From the NCBI GenBank assembly GCA_005881055.1, contig VBHW01000052.1, positions 1 through 11,882 of the forward strand: a stretch of 11,882 nt of DNA, written 5' to 3'. The notes under the pieces are model-generated. The model was not told the origin of the DNA, made no database searches, and was given only the letters and a program-made list of their open reading frames with translations. This DNA comes from Chloroflexota bacterium (GTDB lineage Bacteria > Chloroflexota > Limnocylindria > Limnocylindrales > CSP1-4). Below, in pieces: positions 1 through 5,587 of the stretch; positions within the stretch are counted from its first letter, which is position 1; every line of letters begins with the position of its first letter. Both the position numbers and the translations under genes were made by a program.

Positions 1-61
1 CCCAGGGTCCATGAACGACGTCCATGCACAGTGAATATTTCTCCGGAGAGTGGAAATTATG

Positions 62-90
62 TTGCATGTTTCTGGCCCACCGGCTAGGCT
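62..90 (+). promoter_or_regulatory. Candidate promoter for the dap/lys operon
   Basis: TTGCAT (62-67) and TAGGCT (85-90) are separated by exactly 17 nt, the optimal spacing for a housekeeping-sigma promoter, and sit in the least GC-rich part of the upstream region. The match to TTGACA/TATAAT is only partial (3 of 6 in each box), but T-A-x-x-x-T -10 boxes are normal in high-GC bacteria. The start point would fall near 96-98, right at the ATG of the short ORF at 98, so the transcript could begin with that codon. Seen: boxes and spacing. Inferred: function. Confidence 0.35.
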
Positions 91-97
91 TCCGCAC

Positions 98-175
98 ATG
101 CGCCGCATCTTCTCGGGCGAGACCAAGAAGAAGCTCTTGCGGCCCTGCCGGGAGGCACGGGCCCTGGGGCTCTGA
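98..175 (+). CDS. Possible lysine leader peptide (25 aa, Lys-Lys-Lys)
   Basis: ATG at 98, stop TGA at 173-175. Codons 10-12 (125-133) are AAG AAG AAG, three consecutive lysines in a 25-residue frame. For comparison, the whole 255-aa DapB encoded next has three lysines and the 336-aa DapA has two. The frame sits between a candidate promoter and a lysine-biosynthesis operon. No Shine-Dalgarno precedes the ATG, but the predicted transcription start is at about 97, so leaderless translation is possible. Known: ribosome stalling at runs of regulatory codons controls amino-acid operons by attenuation. Inferred: this frame senses lysine or charged tRNA-Lys. It could equally be a chance ORF; nothing here proves translation. 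Confidence 0.3.
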   Translation: MRRIFSGETKKKLLRPCREARALGL

Positions 176-232
176 CGGCGCGCTCACGCGACGACCGGAA
201 CCGGGCCTCCAGGGACGGAGGCTCCAGGGGCC
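150..232 (+). promoter_or_regulatory. Competing RNA pairings in the lysine leader (attenuator-like)
   Basis: Two mutually exclusive structures can be drawn. (a) 160-170 pairs with 221-232 (GGCCCTGGGGC with GCTCCAGGGGCC, one bulged G, one G-U). (b) 203-210 pairs with 217-224 (GGGCCTCC with GGAGGCTC, 6-nt loop, one G-U). They share 221-224. A second GGAGGC at 151-156 can also compete for 205-210. A ribosome terminating at 173-175 would cover 160-170 and favour (b); one stalled at the Lys codons 125-133 would leave 160-170 free and favour (a). This is classic attenuator logic, but no U-tract follows (b), and GC-rich DNA gives many chance pairings. Confidence 0.22.
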
Positions 233-298
233 GCGGACACCATCGGTGACCGCGGCTTCTTCGTTCGCCCGCCGGGCGATCGGCCTCCACCGCTGAGG

Positions 299-313
299 GC
301 CCTCACGGAGGGC
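299..313 (+). promoter_or_regulatory. Stem-loop burying the dapB Shine-Dalgarno
   Basis: GCCCTCACGGAGGGC is a perfect 6-bp stem with a 3-nt loop. Its 3' arm is most of the dapB ribosome-binding site GGAGGG (307-312), which lies 8 nt before the ATG at 321. The 5' arm overlaps a perfect 12-bp palindrome TGAGGGCCCTCA (294-305). An upstream CCTCC (284-288) could also pair with GGAGG (307-311). Folded, this would limit ribosome access to dapB, so translation of the operon's first gene may be conditional. Geometry is seen directly; the regulatory role is inferred. Confidence 0.4.
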
Positions 314-320
314 GACGACC

Positions 321-1088
321 ATGGAGACGATCATCTTCGGGGGAGGCCGGTTGGGCACGGCGATCGCCGCGGCGCTGCGGGAGCGCGGCGAGAGCGCACC
401 GACCATCGTGGGCCGGCCCGACCGCGCCCACCCCGACGATCGAATGCGTATCGCTAAGCGCACGCCGGCCGATGTCGCCTTCGAATGCTCGCGCGGCGAT
501 GCCGCGGCCCTCGACGCGGGCGTCCGCAGGCTCGTCATCGCAACCACTGCCTGGTCGAGCGACCGGCCTGCCGTCGAGCGCCTCCTGCGCGACCGGGGAG
601 CCGCAGCCGTCGGGTCGGCGAACTTCAGCCTCGGCATGCACCTGTTCGGGCGGCTCGTCGACCGTGCCGTCGAGCTGTTCGGACCGCTCGCGGATTTCGA
701 CCCGTATCTCGTCGAGTGGCACCGCGCCGCCAAGCCCGACCGGCCATCCGGCACCGCCCGCGAGCTCGCGCTGCGCATCGTCGCGGCGCACCCGAGGAAG
801 CGGCGGATCGCCGATCCGGCGCGCCCGGGCTCGGCCGACCCGGCGGAGCTCGAGCTGGCGGTCGTCCGAGCCGGAGCGTCGCCCGGCGTCCACACGGTCG
901 GGTTCGACGCGCCCGGTGAGACGGTCGAGCTGCGGATCACGGCGCGGGACCGGTCCGCGTATGCGGCGGGAGCGATCGCCGCTGCGGACTGGCTCTGCGA
1001 GGCACGCCGACCACCGGGGATCCACGACTTCGACCGGGTCGTCGACGGGCTCCTCGGGCCGGCGCCTCGACTCGTCGCGGTCGGCTGA
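321..1088 (+). CDS. dapB: 4-hydroxy-tetrahydrodipicolinate reductase
   Basis: Cytosolic NAD(P)H-dependent reductase that converts the DapA product to tetrahydrodipicolinate in the diaminopimelate/lysine pathway. The 255-aa length is normal for the family (E. coli about 273). Seen: an N-terminal Rossmann nucleotide-binding loop GGGRLG (residues 7-12); ANFSLGMHLF (100-109), matching the family's (P/A)NFS element; and the signature WHRAAKPDRPSGTA (133-146). There His134 and Lys138 align with the E. coli catalytic pair His159/Lys163, and SGT (143-145) binds the substrate carboxylate. The usual double His is reduced to one, but the catalytic His is kept. The start is fixed by GGAGGG 8 nt upstream of ATG 321. 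It is the first gene of the dap/lys operon; dapA follows after 69 nt. Confidence 0.95.
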   Translation: METIIFGGGRLGTAIAAALRERGESAPTIVGRPDRAHPDDRMRIAKRTPADVAFECSRGDAAALDAGVRRLVIATTAWSSDRPAVERLLRDRGAAAVGSANFSLGMHLFGRLVDRAVELFGPLADFDPYLVEWHRAAKPDRPSGTARELALRIVAAHPRKRRIADPARPGSADPAELELAVVRAGASPGVHTVGFDAPGETVELRITARDRSAYAAGAIAAADWLCEARRPPGIHDFDRVVDGLLGPAPRLVAVG

Positions 1089-1157
1089 CGGCGCCCTGTG
1101 ACAACGCGACACACCCGTCCATTTCCACCCCTGACACACGACCGAGGAGGTCAAGCC

Positions 1158-2168
1158 ATGACCGGTTCCACGCGAACGACCAATGGGGCCCGTCCGATGC
1201 TCCGCGGCGCGTTCACGGCGCTCGTGACGCCGTTCGACGAGCACGGCGACGTCGACGAGGCCGCGTTCCGCCAGCTCGTCCGCTGGCAGGTCCTCGCCGG
1301 CATCGACGGCCTCGTGCCATGCGGCACGACCGGCGAATCGCCCACGCTGTCCAGCGACGAGCGGGAGCGCGTCATCGCGCTGACCGTCGAGACCGTCTCC
1401 GAACGAGCGTCGCGGTCGCGGATCGCCGTCGTGGCCGGCACCGGCACGAACGACACGGCCGCGACGGTCCGGGCGACGCGCCGCGCGGCTGCGCTCGGTG
1501 CGGACGCCGCACTCGTCGTCGCTCCCTACTACAACCGACCCGACGGACGGATGCTGGAAGCCCACTACCGGGCGGTCGCCGACGAGGGTGACCTCCCGAT
1601 CGTCGTCTACAACGTGCCGAGCCGGACGGGGACGAACGTCAGCGCCGACGTGTTCCTGCGCCTGTCGGAGCATCCGCGGGTCGTCGCGCTGAAGGAGGCG
1701 TCGGGCAGCCTCGACCAGATCGCCGTCATCTGCCGCGATCGGCCGCGCGACGTCGCCGTCCTCGCCGGGGACGACGCCTGGACGCTCCCGGTGCTTGCGC
1801 TCGGTGGCGACGGGGTCATCTCGGTCGCGTCGAACGAGATCCCCGGCGAGATGGTCGCCCTCTGTGCCGCCGCTCGCTCGGGCGACCTCGATGGCGCGCG
1901 GCGCATCCACGAGCGATGGCTCGGCCTGTTCCAGGCGAACTTCCAGGGCGGACCGAATCCCGTGCCGGTCAAGGCAGCCCTGGCCCTCATGGGCCTGATC
2001 GACAGTGAGGGCGTTCGGCTGCCGCTCCTGCCGCTCGATCCCGGCGATCGCGACCGGCTGGCAGCGACGCTCCGCTCGCTCGGCCTCGTCGAGCAGCCCA
2101 GCGGCCGGATGACGACGCGGGTCGAACGGCTGACGACGGCTCGCGGCTCCGAGGAGGCCGTCGCATGA
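1158..2168 (+). CDS. dapA: 4-hydroxy-tetrahydrodipicolinate synthase
   Basis: TIM-barrel class I aldolase that condenses pyruvate with aspartate semialdehyde, the committed step to DAP and lysine. 336 aa, slightly longer than the ~292-aa E. coli enzyme because of extra residues at both ends. Seen: CGTTGE (55-60); PYYNRP (123-128) with Tyr125; YNVPSRTG (151-158) with the family's general acid/base Tyr151 and carboxylate-binding Arg156; ALKEASG (177-183) with Schiff-base Lys179. Tyr125-Tyr151-Lys179 spacing equals E. coli Tyr107-Tyr133-Lys161. I chose ATG 1158 because AGGAGG (1145-1150) lies 7 nt upstream; an in-frame GTG at 1098 would add 20 unconserved residues and lacks such a site. The 69-nt gap after dapB contains GACACAC twice (1108, 1133), of unknown meaning. 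Its stop overlaps the dapD ATG (ATGA). Confidence 0.96.
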   Translation: MTGSTRTTNGARPMLRGAFTALVTPFDEHGDVDEAAFRQLVRWQVLAGIDGLVPCGTTGESPTLSSDERERVIALTVETVSERASRSRIAVVAGTGTNDTAATVRATRRAAALGADAALVVAPYYNRPDGRMLEAHYRAVADEGDLPIVVYNVPSRTGTNVSADVFLRLSEHPRVVALKEASGSLDQIAVICRDRPRDVAVLAGDDAWTLPVLALGGDGVISVASNEIPGEMVALCAAARSGDLDGARRIHERWLGLFQANFQGGPNPVPVKAALALMGLIDSEGVRLPLLPLDPGDRDRLAATLRSLGLVEQPSGRMTTRVERLTTARGSEEAVA

Positions 2169-3100
2169 TCGCCGAGACGGAGCGCGACGAGCGCGTCCCG
2201 GGGGACGACCCGAGCATCGGCGACCCGAGCGTCGGCGACTCGGGCGGCGTCGATCTCGCACGGATCCTCGACGACCTCGACGCCGGACGCCGGCGAGCGG
2301 CCTGGCCCGACGCCGATGCACCGGGTGGCTGGCGGGCCGACCCCGCAGTCAAGGCGGCGATCCTCGCACGGTTCAGCGATCGGACCATGCGCGAATGGGA
2401 GGTGGGTCCGTTCGTCTTCCGCGATCGGGTCGGGGTACCGACGAAGGCCCTCCTCGAGACGCCGGCGACGAGCGCCACGGACGGCGGCGCGCCCGACCGG
2501 CGGGCACGCATCGTGCCTGGCGGGACGTCGGTCCGCGCCGGCGTGCACCTCGAGCCCGGCGTCGTCGTGATGCCACCGGCGTTCCTCAACGTCGGGGCGT
2601 GGGTCGGCGAGGACACGATGATCGACTCGCACGTGCTCGTCGGCTCCTGTGCCCAGATCGGGGCACGGGTCCATCTCTCCGCCGGCGTCGTCGTGGGCGG
2701 GGTGCTGGAGCCGCCCGGGGCGCGCCCGGTGATCGTGGAAGACGAGGCGTTCGTCGGCGCCGGCAGCTCCCTCCTCGAGGGGGTGCTCGTCGGCGCGCGG
2801 GCGGTGATCGGGGCCGGGGTGACGCTCACCGGATCGTCGCGGCTCTACGACCTCCCGGGCGAGCGCGTGCTGGTGGGCTCGTCCGACGAGCCGCTCGCCG
2901 TGCCGCCCGGATCGGTCGTCGTTCCGGGGACACGGGCGGTCGACGGCGCGTTCGGGCGGGAGCACGGGCTCTCGATCGTCACCGCCGTCATCGTCAAGGT
3001 GCGCGACGCGGGCACCGATGCCCGCACGGCGCTCGAGTCTGCACTGCGCTCGGGAGACGGAATGCGGGCGGGCGTCGCGAGGGGAGCCGGGGCCACGTGA
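2165..3100 (+). CDS. dapD: Tetrahydrodipicolinate N-succinyltransferase
   Basis: Transfers succinyl from succinyl-CoA to tetrahydrodipicolinate, defining the succinylase branch of DAP synthesis. 311 aa. An N-terminal segment with an acidic, degenerate repeat (DPSIGDPSVGD, 15-25) is followed by a left-handed beta-helix of hexapeptide repeats from about residue 113. Seen: RIVPGGTSVRAG (115-126), MPPAFLNVGAWV (136-147), MIDSHVLVGSCAQIG (152-166), HLSAGVVVGGVLEP (170-183) and PVIVEDEAFVGA (188-199), all close to known DapD. Asp154 aligns with the E. coli catalytic Asp141. The acetyl-transferring DapH is shorter and lacks this GSCAQIG...GGVLEP series, so DapD is preferred. ATG 2165 overlaps the dapA stop by 4 nt, indicating translational coupling; its own stop overlaps the lysA GTG. 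DapC and DapE partners are not in the window. Confidence 0.95.
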   Translation: MIAETERDERVPGDDPSIGDPSVGDSGGVDLARILDDLDAGRRRAAWPDADAPGGWRADPAVKAAILARFSDRTMREWEVGPFVFRDRVGVPTKALLETPATSATDGGAPDRRARIVPGGTSVRAGVHLEPGVVVMPPAFLNVGAWVGEDTMIDSHVLVGSCAQIGARVHLSAGVVVGGVLEPPGARPVIVEDEAFVGAGSSLLEGVLVGARAVIGAGVTLTGSSRLYDLPGERVLVGSSDEPLAVPPGSVVVPGTRAVDGAFGREHGLSIVTAVIVKVRDAGTDARTALESALRSGDGMRAGVARGAGAT

Positions 3101-4492
3101 GCCTCGCCAGGGACGCCGTCCGGTCGCGTCCGCGAGGGTCGGCGACCGTCAACGAGATCCTCCGCGACGGCCTGCTCGGCGGCCTGGACGCCGGGGTCCT
3201 GGCCGAGCGGTTCGGCACGCCGCTGTACGTCTACGACCTCGGCGTCGTCGAGCGCCAGGTCGCCGGGCTGCGCGACGCCCTTCCGCCGGGCTTCGAGCTC
3301 GCCTTCGCCGTCAAGGCCAACCCGGCGCTCGCGGTCGTGGCGTTCATGGCCGGCCTCGGGCTGGGTGCCGACGTGGCGTCGGGCGGCGAGCTCGAGACGG
3401 CGCTCCGGGCAGGCATCGCGCCCCGGCGCATCGTCATGACCGGCCCGGGCAAGCGCGACGACGAGCTGGCCGCGGCAGTGCGCGTGGGCGTCGGCGCGAT
3501 CACCGTCGAGTCGCCCGCCGAGCGCCGAGCTGGCACGGCTCGAGCGGATCGCCGCGGACCAGGCGCGGATCGCAGCGGTCCTCCTCCGCGCGGCGCTCCC
3601 GGCCGGCTCGCGCCGCGAGCGATTGCGACTCGTGGGAGACGAGGGCGCCGGCAAGTTCGGGATGTCCGCGGACGACCTCGTCACCGCGGCACGACACGCT
3701 GTCCGGTCGCCCCATCTCGAGCCGCTGGGCGTGCACGCGTTCGGGGCGTCGAATGTCCTCGACCCGGTGGCCATCGCCGACCACGTCCGGGCGACCGTCG
3801 CCACGGCGGCCGATCTCGCGCGGAGCGTCGGGTTCCCGCTCCGCCTCGTCGACGCGGGCGGCGGGCTGGGCATCCCCTACGGGCCCGGCGAGGAGCCGCT
3901 CTCGATGTCGGGCCTGGGCAGGGCGCTCGGCGATCTGGCGGCCGGATGGGCTGCCGATCCCGTCACCCGAGGGATGCGGGTGCTCCTCGAGCCCGGGCGC
4001 TACCTCGTCGGGCCCGCGGGCGCCTACGTATCCCGGGTGCTCGACCGGAAGGCGGTCGACGGCGCGATCGTCGCCATCCTCGACGGCGGAATCCACCATC
4101 TCCTGCGGCCGGCTCTGGTCCGCCAGGCGCAGCGCATCGAGCTGCTGGGCGACCGAGAGGGCACGCCGACCGGGGCCGTGACGATCGCGGGGCCGCTCTG
4201 CTCGGGTCTCGACGTCCTCACCACCCGCGCCGAGATGCATGCGCCGTCCCCGGGCGACCTCGTCGCCGTGCTCGACGCGGGCGCGTACGGCTACACCGAG
4301 TCGATGCCGTTCTTCCTCTCGCACCCGATCCCGGCAGAGGTCGCGATCCTCGGCGGCCGTGCCGAGCTCATCCGGCCGCGCATCGCCCCGGCGGAGTGGC
4401 TCGACCGCCAGCGGGTCCCCGCCTGGGCGCCTCGGACCGGCGCGTCTCGGGAGCGATCCGCCGATATGGGACCGGTCGCCAGCCTAGACTGA
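3097..4492 (+). pseudogene. lysA: LysA-like PLP decarboxylase, frameshifted by a 7-bp duplication
   Basis: Fold-type III PLP decarboxylase (ODC/DAP decarboxylase family), by position the last lysine step. GTG 3097 overlaps the dapD stop (GTGA). Frame 1 encodes RFGTPLYVYD (39-48), PLP lysine AVKANP (Lys73) and TVESPAE, ending at Glu142 (3520-3522). The rest of the enzyme continues one frame over, from Leu (3530) to TGA 4490-4492. Deleting one copy of the tandem CGCCGAG (3516-3529) restores VESPAELARLE and a 461-462-aa protein. In repaired numbering: HAFGASN (211-217), GGGLGIPY (252-259), EPGRYLVGPAG (296-306), GPLCSGLD (363-370), AYGYTESMPFFLSHP (394-408). Typical LysA has HIGSQ-like and CESGD motifs; here they are HAFGASN and CSGLD, so DAP as substrate is not certain. 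As written, frame 1 has no stop until 5536-5538, so translation would give an Arg-rich chimera. True mutation and sequencing error are both possible. Confidence 0.85.
3516..3529 (+). repeat. 7-bp tandem duplication CGCCGAG x2 inside lysA
   Basis: CGCCGAG (3516-3522) is immediately repeated (3523-3529). The unit length of 7 shifts the frame, and the lysA-like coding frame switches exactly here: family-like sequence before 3522 in one frame and after 3530 in the next. One copy gives VESPAELARLE, as expected for the family. Two copies, as present, break the gene. Slipped-strand replication produces this kind of change, and so can an assembly or polishing error. Confidence 0.85.
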
Positions 4493-4508
4493 GGACCTCG
4501 TCGGTCAC

Positions 4509-4526
4509 GGCCGGGACGGCCCGGCT
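4509..4526 (+). terminator. GC-rich stem-loop after lysA
   Basis: GCCGGG (4510-4515), loop ACGG, CCCGGC (4520-4525): a perfect 6-bp GC stem plus a closing G-U, 17 nt after the lysA stop and before the proline dehydrogenase RBS. There is no U-tract, so it is terminator-like only. It could equally be a 5' leader hairpin of the next gene. Confidence 0.25.
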
Positions 4527-4549
4527 CGCCCGCGACGCCGAGGGAACCG

Positions 4550-5470
4550 ATGCGCCGAATCCTCCTCTGGATGGCGAGCAATCGCTGGCTTCGGGAGCGC
4601 CTGCCGCGCCTCCGGTTCACCCGTCGGGCGGTCCGCCGATTCATGCCCGGCGAGGACGCCGGATCGGCGCTGGACGCGGGCGCGAGTTTTCAGGCCGACG
4701 GCATCACCTCGATGTACACACGGCTCGGCGAGAACATCACGCGCGCCGAAGAGGGCGACGAGGTCGCCGCCCACTACGCCGGGCTCATCGACGATGTCCG
4801 GCGCCGCGGTCTCGACGGGGAGGTGTCGGTCAAGCTCACCCAGCTCGGGTTCGACCTCGACGTCGACCGGACCGAGGGTCACGTCGCTCGCCTGGCCGAG
4901 CTGTCGGCCGCCGACGGCCGGACGCTCTGGATCGACATGGAGGGCAGCGCCTACACGGAGGCGACGATCGCGTTCTACGAACGGGTGAAGCAGGGGCATC
5001 CGAACGTCGGGCTCTGCCTCCAGTCCTACCTCCGCCGGACGGCCGCCGACCTCCAGCGCCTCCTTCCGATCGGCCCGCGGATCCGGCTCGTCAAGGGCGC
5101 CTATGCCGAGCCCGCCGGGATCGCGTACGCGGCGCGGCACGACGTCGACGCGAACTACGTCGCGCTCGCCGTGGAGATGCTCGACGCTGTCAAGGCCGGG
5201 AAGGACGTACGGATCGGCCTCGGGACGCACGACGTGCGACTCATCGAGCAGGTCGCGGAGCACGCCGCCGCGCTTGGACTTCCGACGACCGCGTTCGAGG
5301 TGGAGATGCTGTACGGCATCCGGGTCGACCAGCAGCGACGGCTGGCCCGCGAGCGATACGCCGTCCGCTGCCTCATCGCCTACGGCGACGCCTGGTATCC
5401 CTGGTACATGCGCCGGCTCGCCGAGCGTCCCGCGAACGTCCTCTTCGCCCTCCGCCAGATCGTGGGCTGA
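4550..5470 (+). CDS. Proline dehydrogenase (monofunctional, FAD)
   Basis: FAD-dependent oxidation of L-proline to pyrroline-5-carboxylate, normally at the membrane face and feeding electrons to quinone. 306 aa, matching the short monofunctional ProDH type (Thermus enzyme about 307 aa). Seen along the beta/alpha barrel: SVKLTQLG (93-100), WIDME (127-131), CLQSYLRRT (156-164), RLVKGAY (179-185), AFEVEMLYGI (248-257) and YGDAWYPWYMRRLAERPAN (278-296). In that last block the paired Arg288-Arg289 correspond to the residues that bind the proline carboxylate. The first ~30 residues are basic and amphipathic. ATG 4550 has GAGGGA (4540-4545) close upstream. The P5C dehydrogenase partner is absent from the window. 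It lies 57 nt after lysA; whether it is cotranscribed is unclear. I use no symbol because both putA and prodh are applied to such genes. Confidence 0.93.
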   Translation: MRRILLWMASNRWLRERLPRLRFTRRAVRRFMPGEDAGSALDAGASFQADGITSMYTRLGENITRAEEGDEVAAHYAGLIDDVRRRGLDGEVSVKLTQLGFDLDVDRTEGHVARLAELSAADGRTLWIDMEGSAYTEATIAFYERVKQGHPNVGLCLQSYLRRTAADLQRLLPIGPRIRLVKGAYAEPAGIAYAARHDVDANYVALAVEMLDAVKAGKDVRIGLGTHDVRLIEQVAEHAAALGLPTTAFEVEMLYGIRVDQQRRLARERYAVRCLIAYGDAWYPWYMRRLAERPANVLFALRQIVG

Positions 5471-5479
5471 GCGCAGTCT

Positions 5480-5503
5480 GGCCCACCCCGTCCCGGGCGG
5501 GCC
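5480..5503 (+). terminator. Stem-loop after proline dehydrogenase
   Basis: Nine nt after the stop codon, GGCCC (5480-5484) pairs with GGGCC (5499-5503), then an A/C mismatch, then CCC (5486-5488) with GGG (5495-5497) around a 6-nt loop: eight G-C pairs in all. No U-tract follows. Position and stability fit a terminator; the missing U-run keeps confidence low. Confidence 0.38.
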
Positions 5504-5507
5504 CGCG

Positions 5508-5541
5508 TCTCAGGACGCTCTCAGGGACCGCGGCGTAGGCT
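5508..5541 (+). promoter_or_regulatory. Direct-repeat operator and promoter of the exporter operon
   Basis: TCTCAGG occurs at 5508-5514 and again, identically, at 5519-5525: an 11-bp period, one helical turn. A TAGGCT box follows at 5536-5541, identical to the -10 candidate upstream of dapB, and the adaptor ATG lies 46 nt further on. No good -35 hexamer stands 17 nt before the TAGGCT; the repeat occupies that place. Known: OmpR/PhoB-type response regulators bind 7-mer direct repeats with 11-bp spacing over a poor -35 and activate there. Inferred: this operon is switched on by a two-component system, which is not encoded in the window. Confidence 0.45.
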
Positions 5542-5587
5542 GGCGGACGGTCGACCTGACCGTGGGGCCAGCCGTTGCGAGGCGTTC

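Larger units (their letters stand above)
1..320 (+). other. Gene-free leader region of the dap/lys operon
   Basis: No long coding frame with recognisable protein features lies here on either strand. The first ~95 bases are clearly less GC-rich than the rest of the window, as expected of a promoter region, and contain a perfect 10-bp dyad TCTCCGGAGA at 40-49, a possible operator just upstream of the candidate -35. The rest holds a short Lys-rich ORF (98-175), several competing GC-rich pairings (150-232), a small stem-loop TCGCCC/GGGCGA (265-279) and the dapB ribosome-binding region (299-313). I looked for a T-box (AGGGTGGNACCGCG-like element) and for the conserved core of the lysine riboswitch and found neither. 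The individual elements are listed separately. Confidence 0.6.

Noticed and set aside
24..296. 90-codon plus-strand frame in the upstream leader
   Set aside because: Arg/Ser/Pro-rich with no motif or ribosome-binding site, and it overlaps the promoter-like region.
1..320. T-box or lysine riboswitch upstream of dapB
   Set aside because: No T-box core sequence and no recognisable lysine-riboswitch core could be found by eye. A covariance-model search would be decisive.
1098..1157. GTG 1098 as an earlier dapA start
   Set aside because: The 20 added residues are unlike the family and no ribosome-binding site precedes the GTG, whereas AGGAGG stands 7 nt before ATG 1158.
303..2321. Long minus-strand open frame opposite dapB/dapA
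   Set aside because: The composition is Arg/Asp-rich with no family motif, and the opposite strand carries two unmistakable enzymes.
3490..3540. Programmed ribosomal frameshift in lysA
   Set aside because: There is no slippery sequence or downstream stimulator that I can identify, and the exact 7-bp tandem duplication explains the shift fully.
3623..4492. Second half of lysA as an independent gene starting at TTG 3623
   Set aside because: The in-frame family sequence continues upstream to 3530, no ribosome-binding site is present, and the fragment would lack the PLP lysine.
2395..5538. Very long open frame (1047 codons) on the plus strand
   Set aside because: Most of it is Arg/Gly/Pro-rich shadow of dapD, of the second half of lysA and of proline dehydrogenase. 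Only 3097-3522 is genuine (lysA N-terminus). The openness comes from the high GC content.
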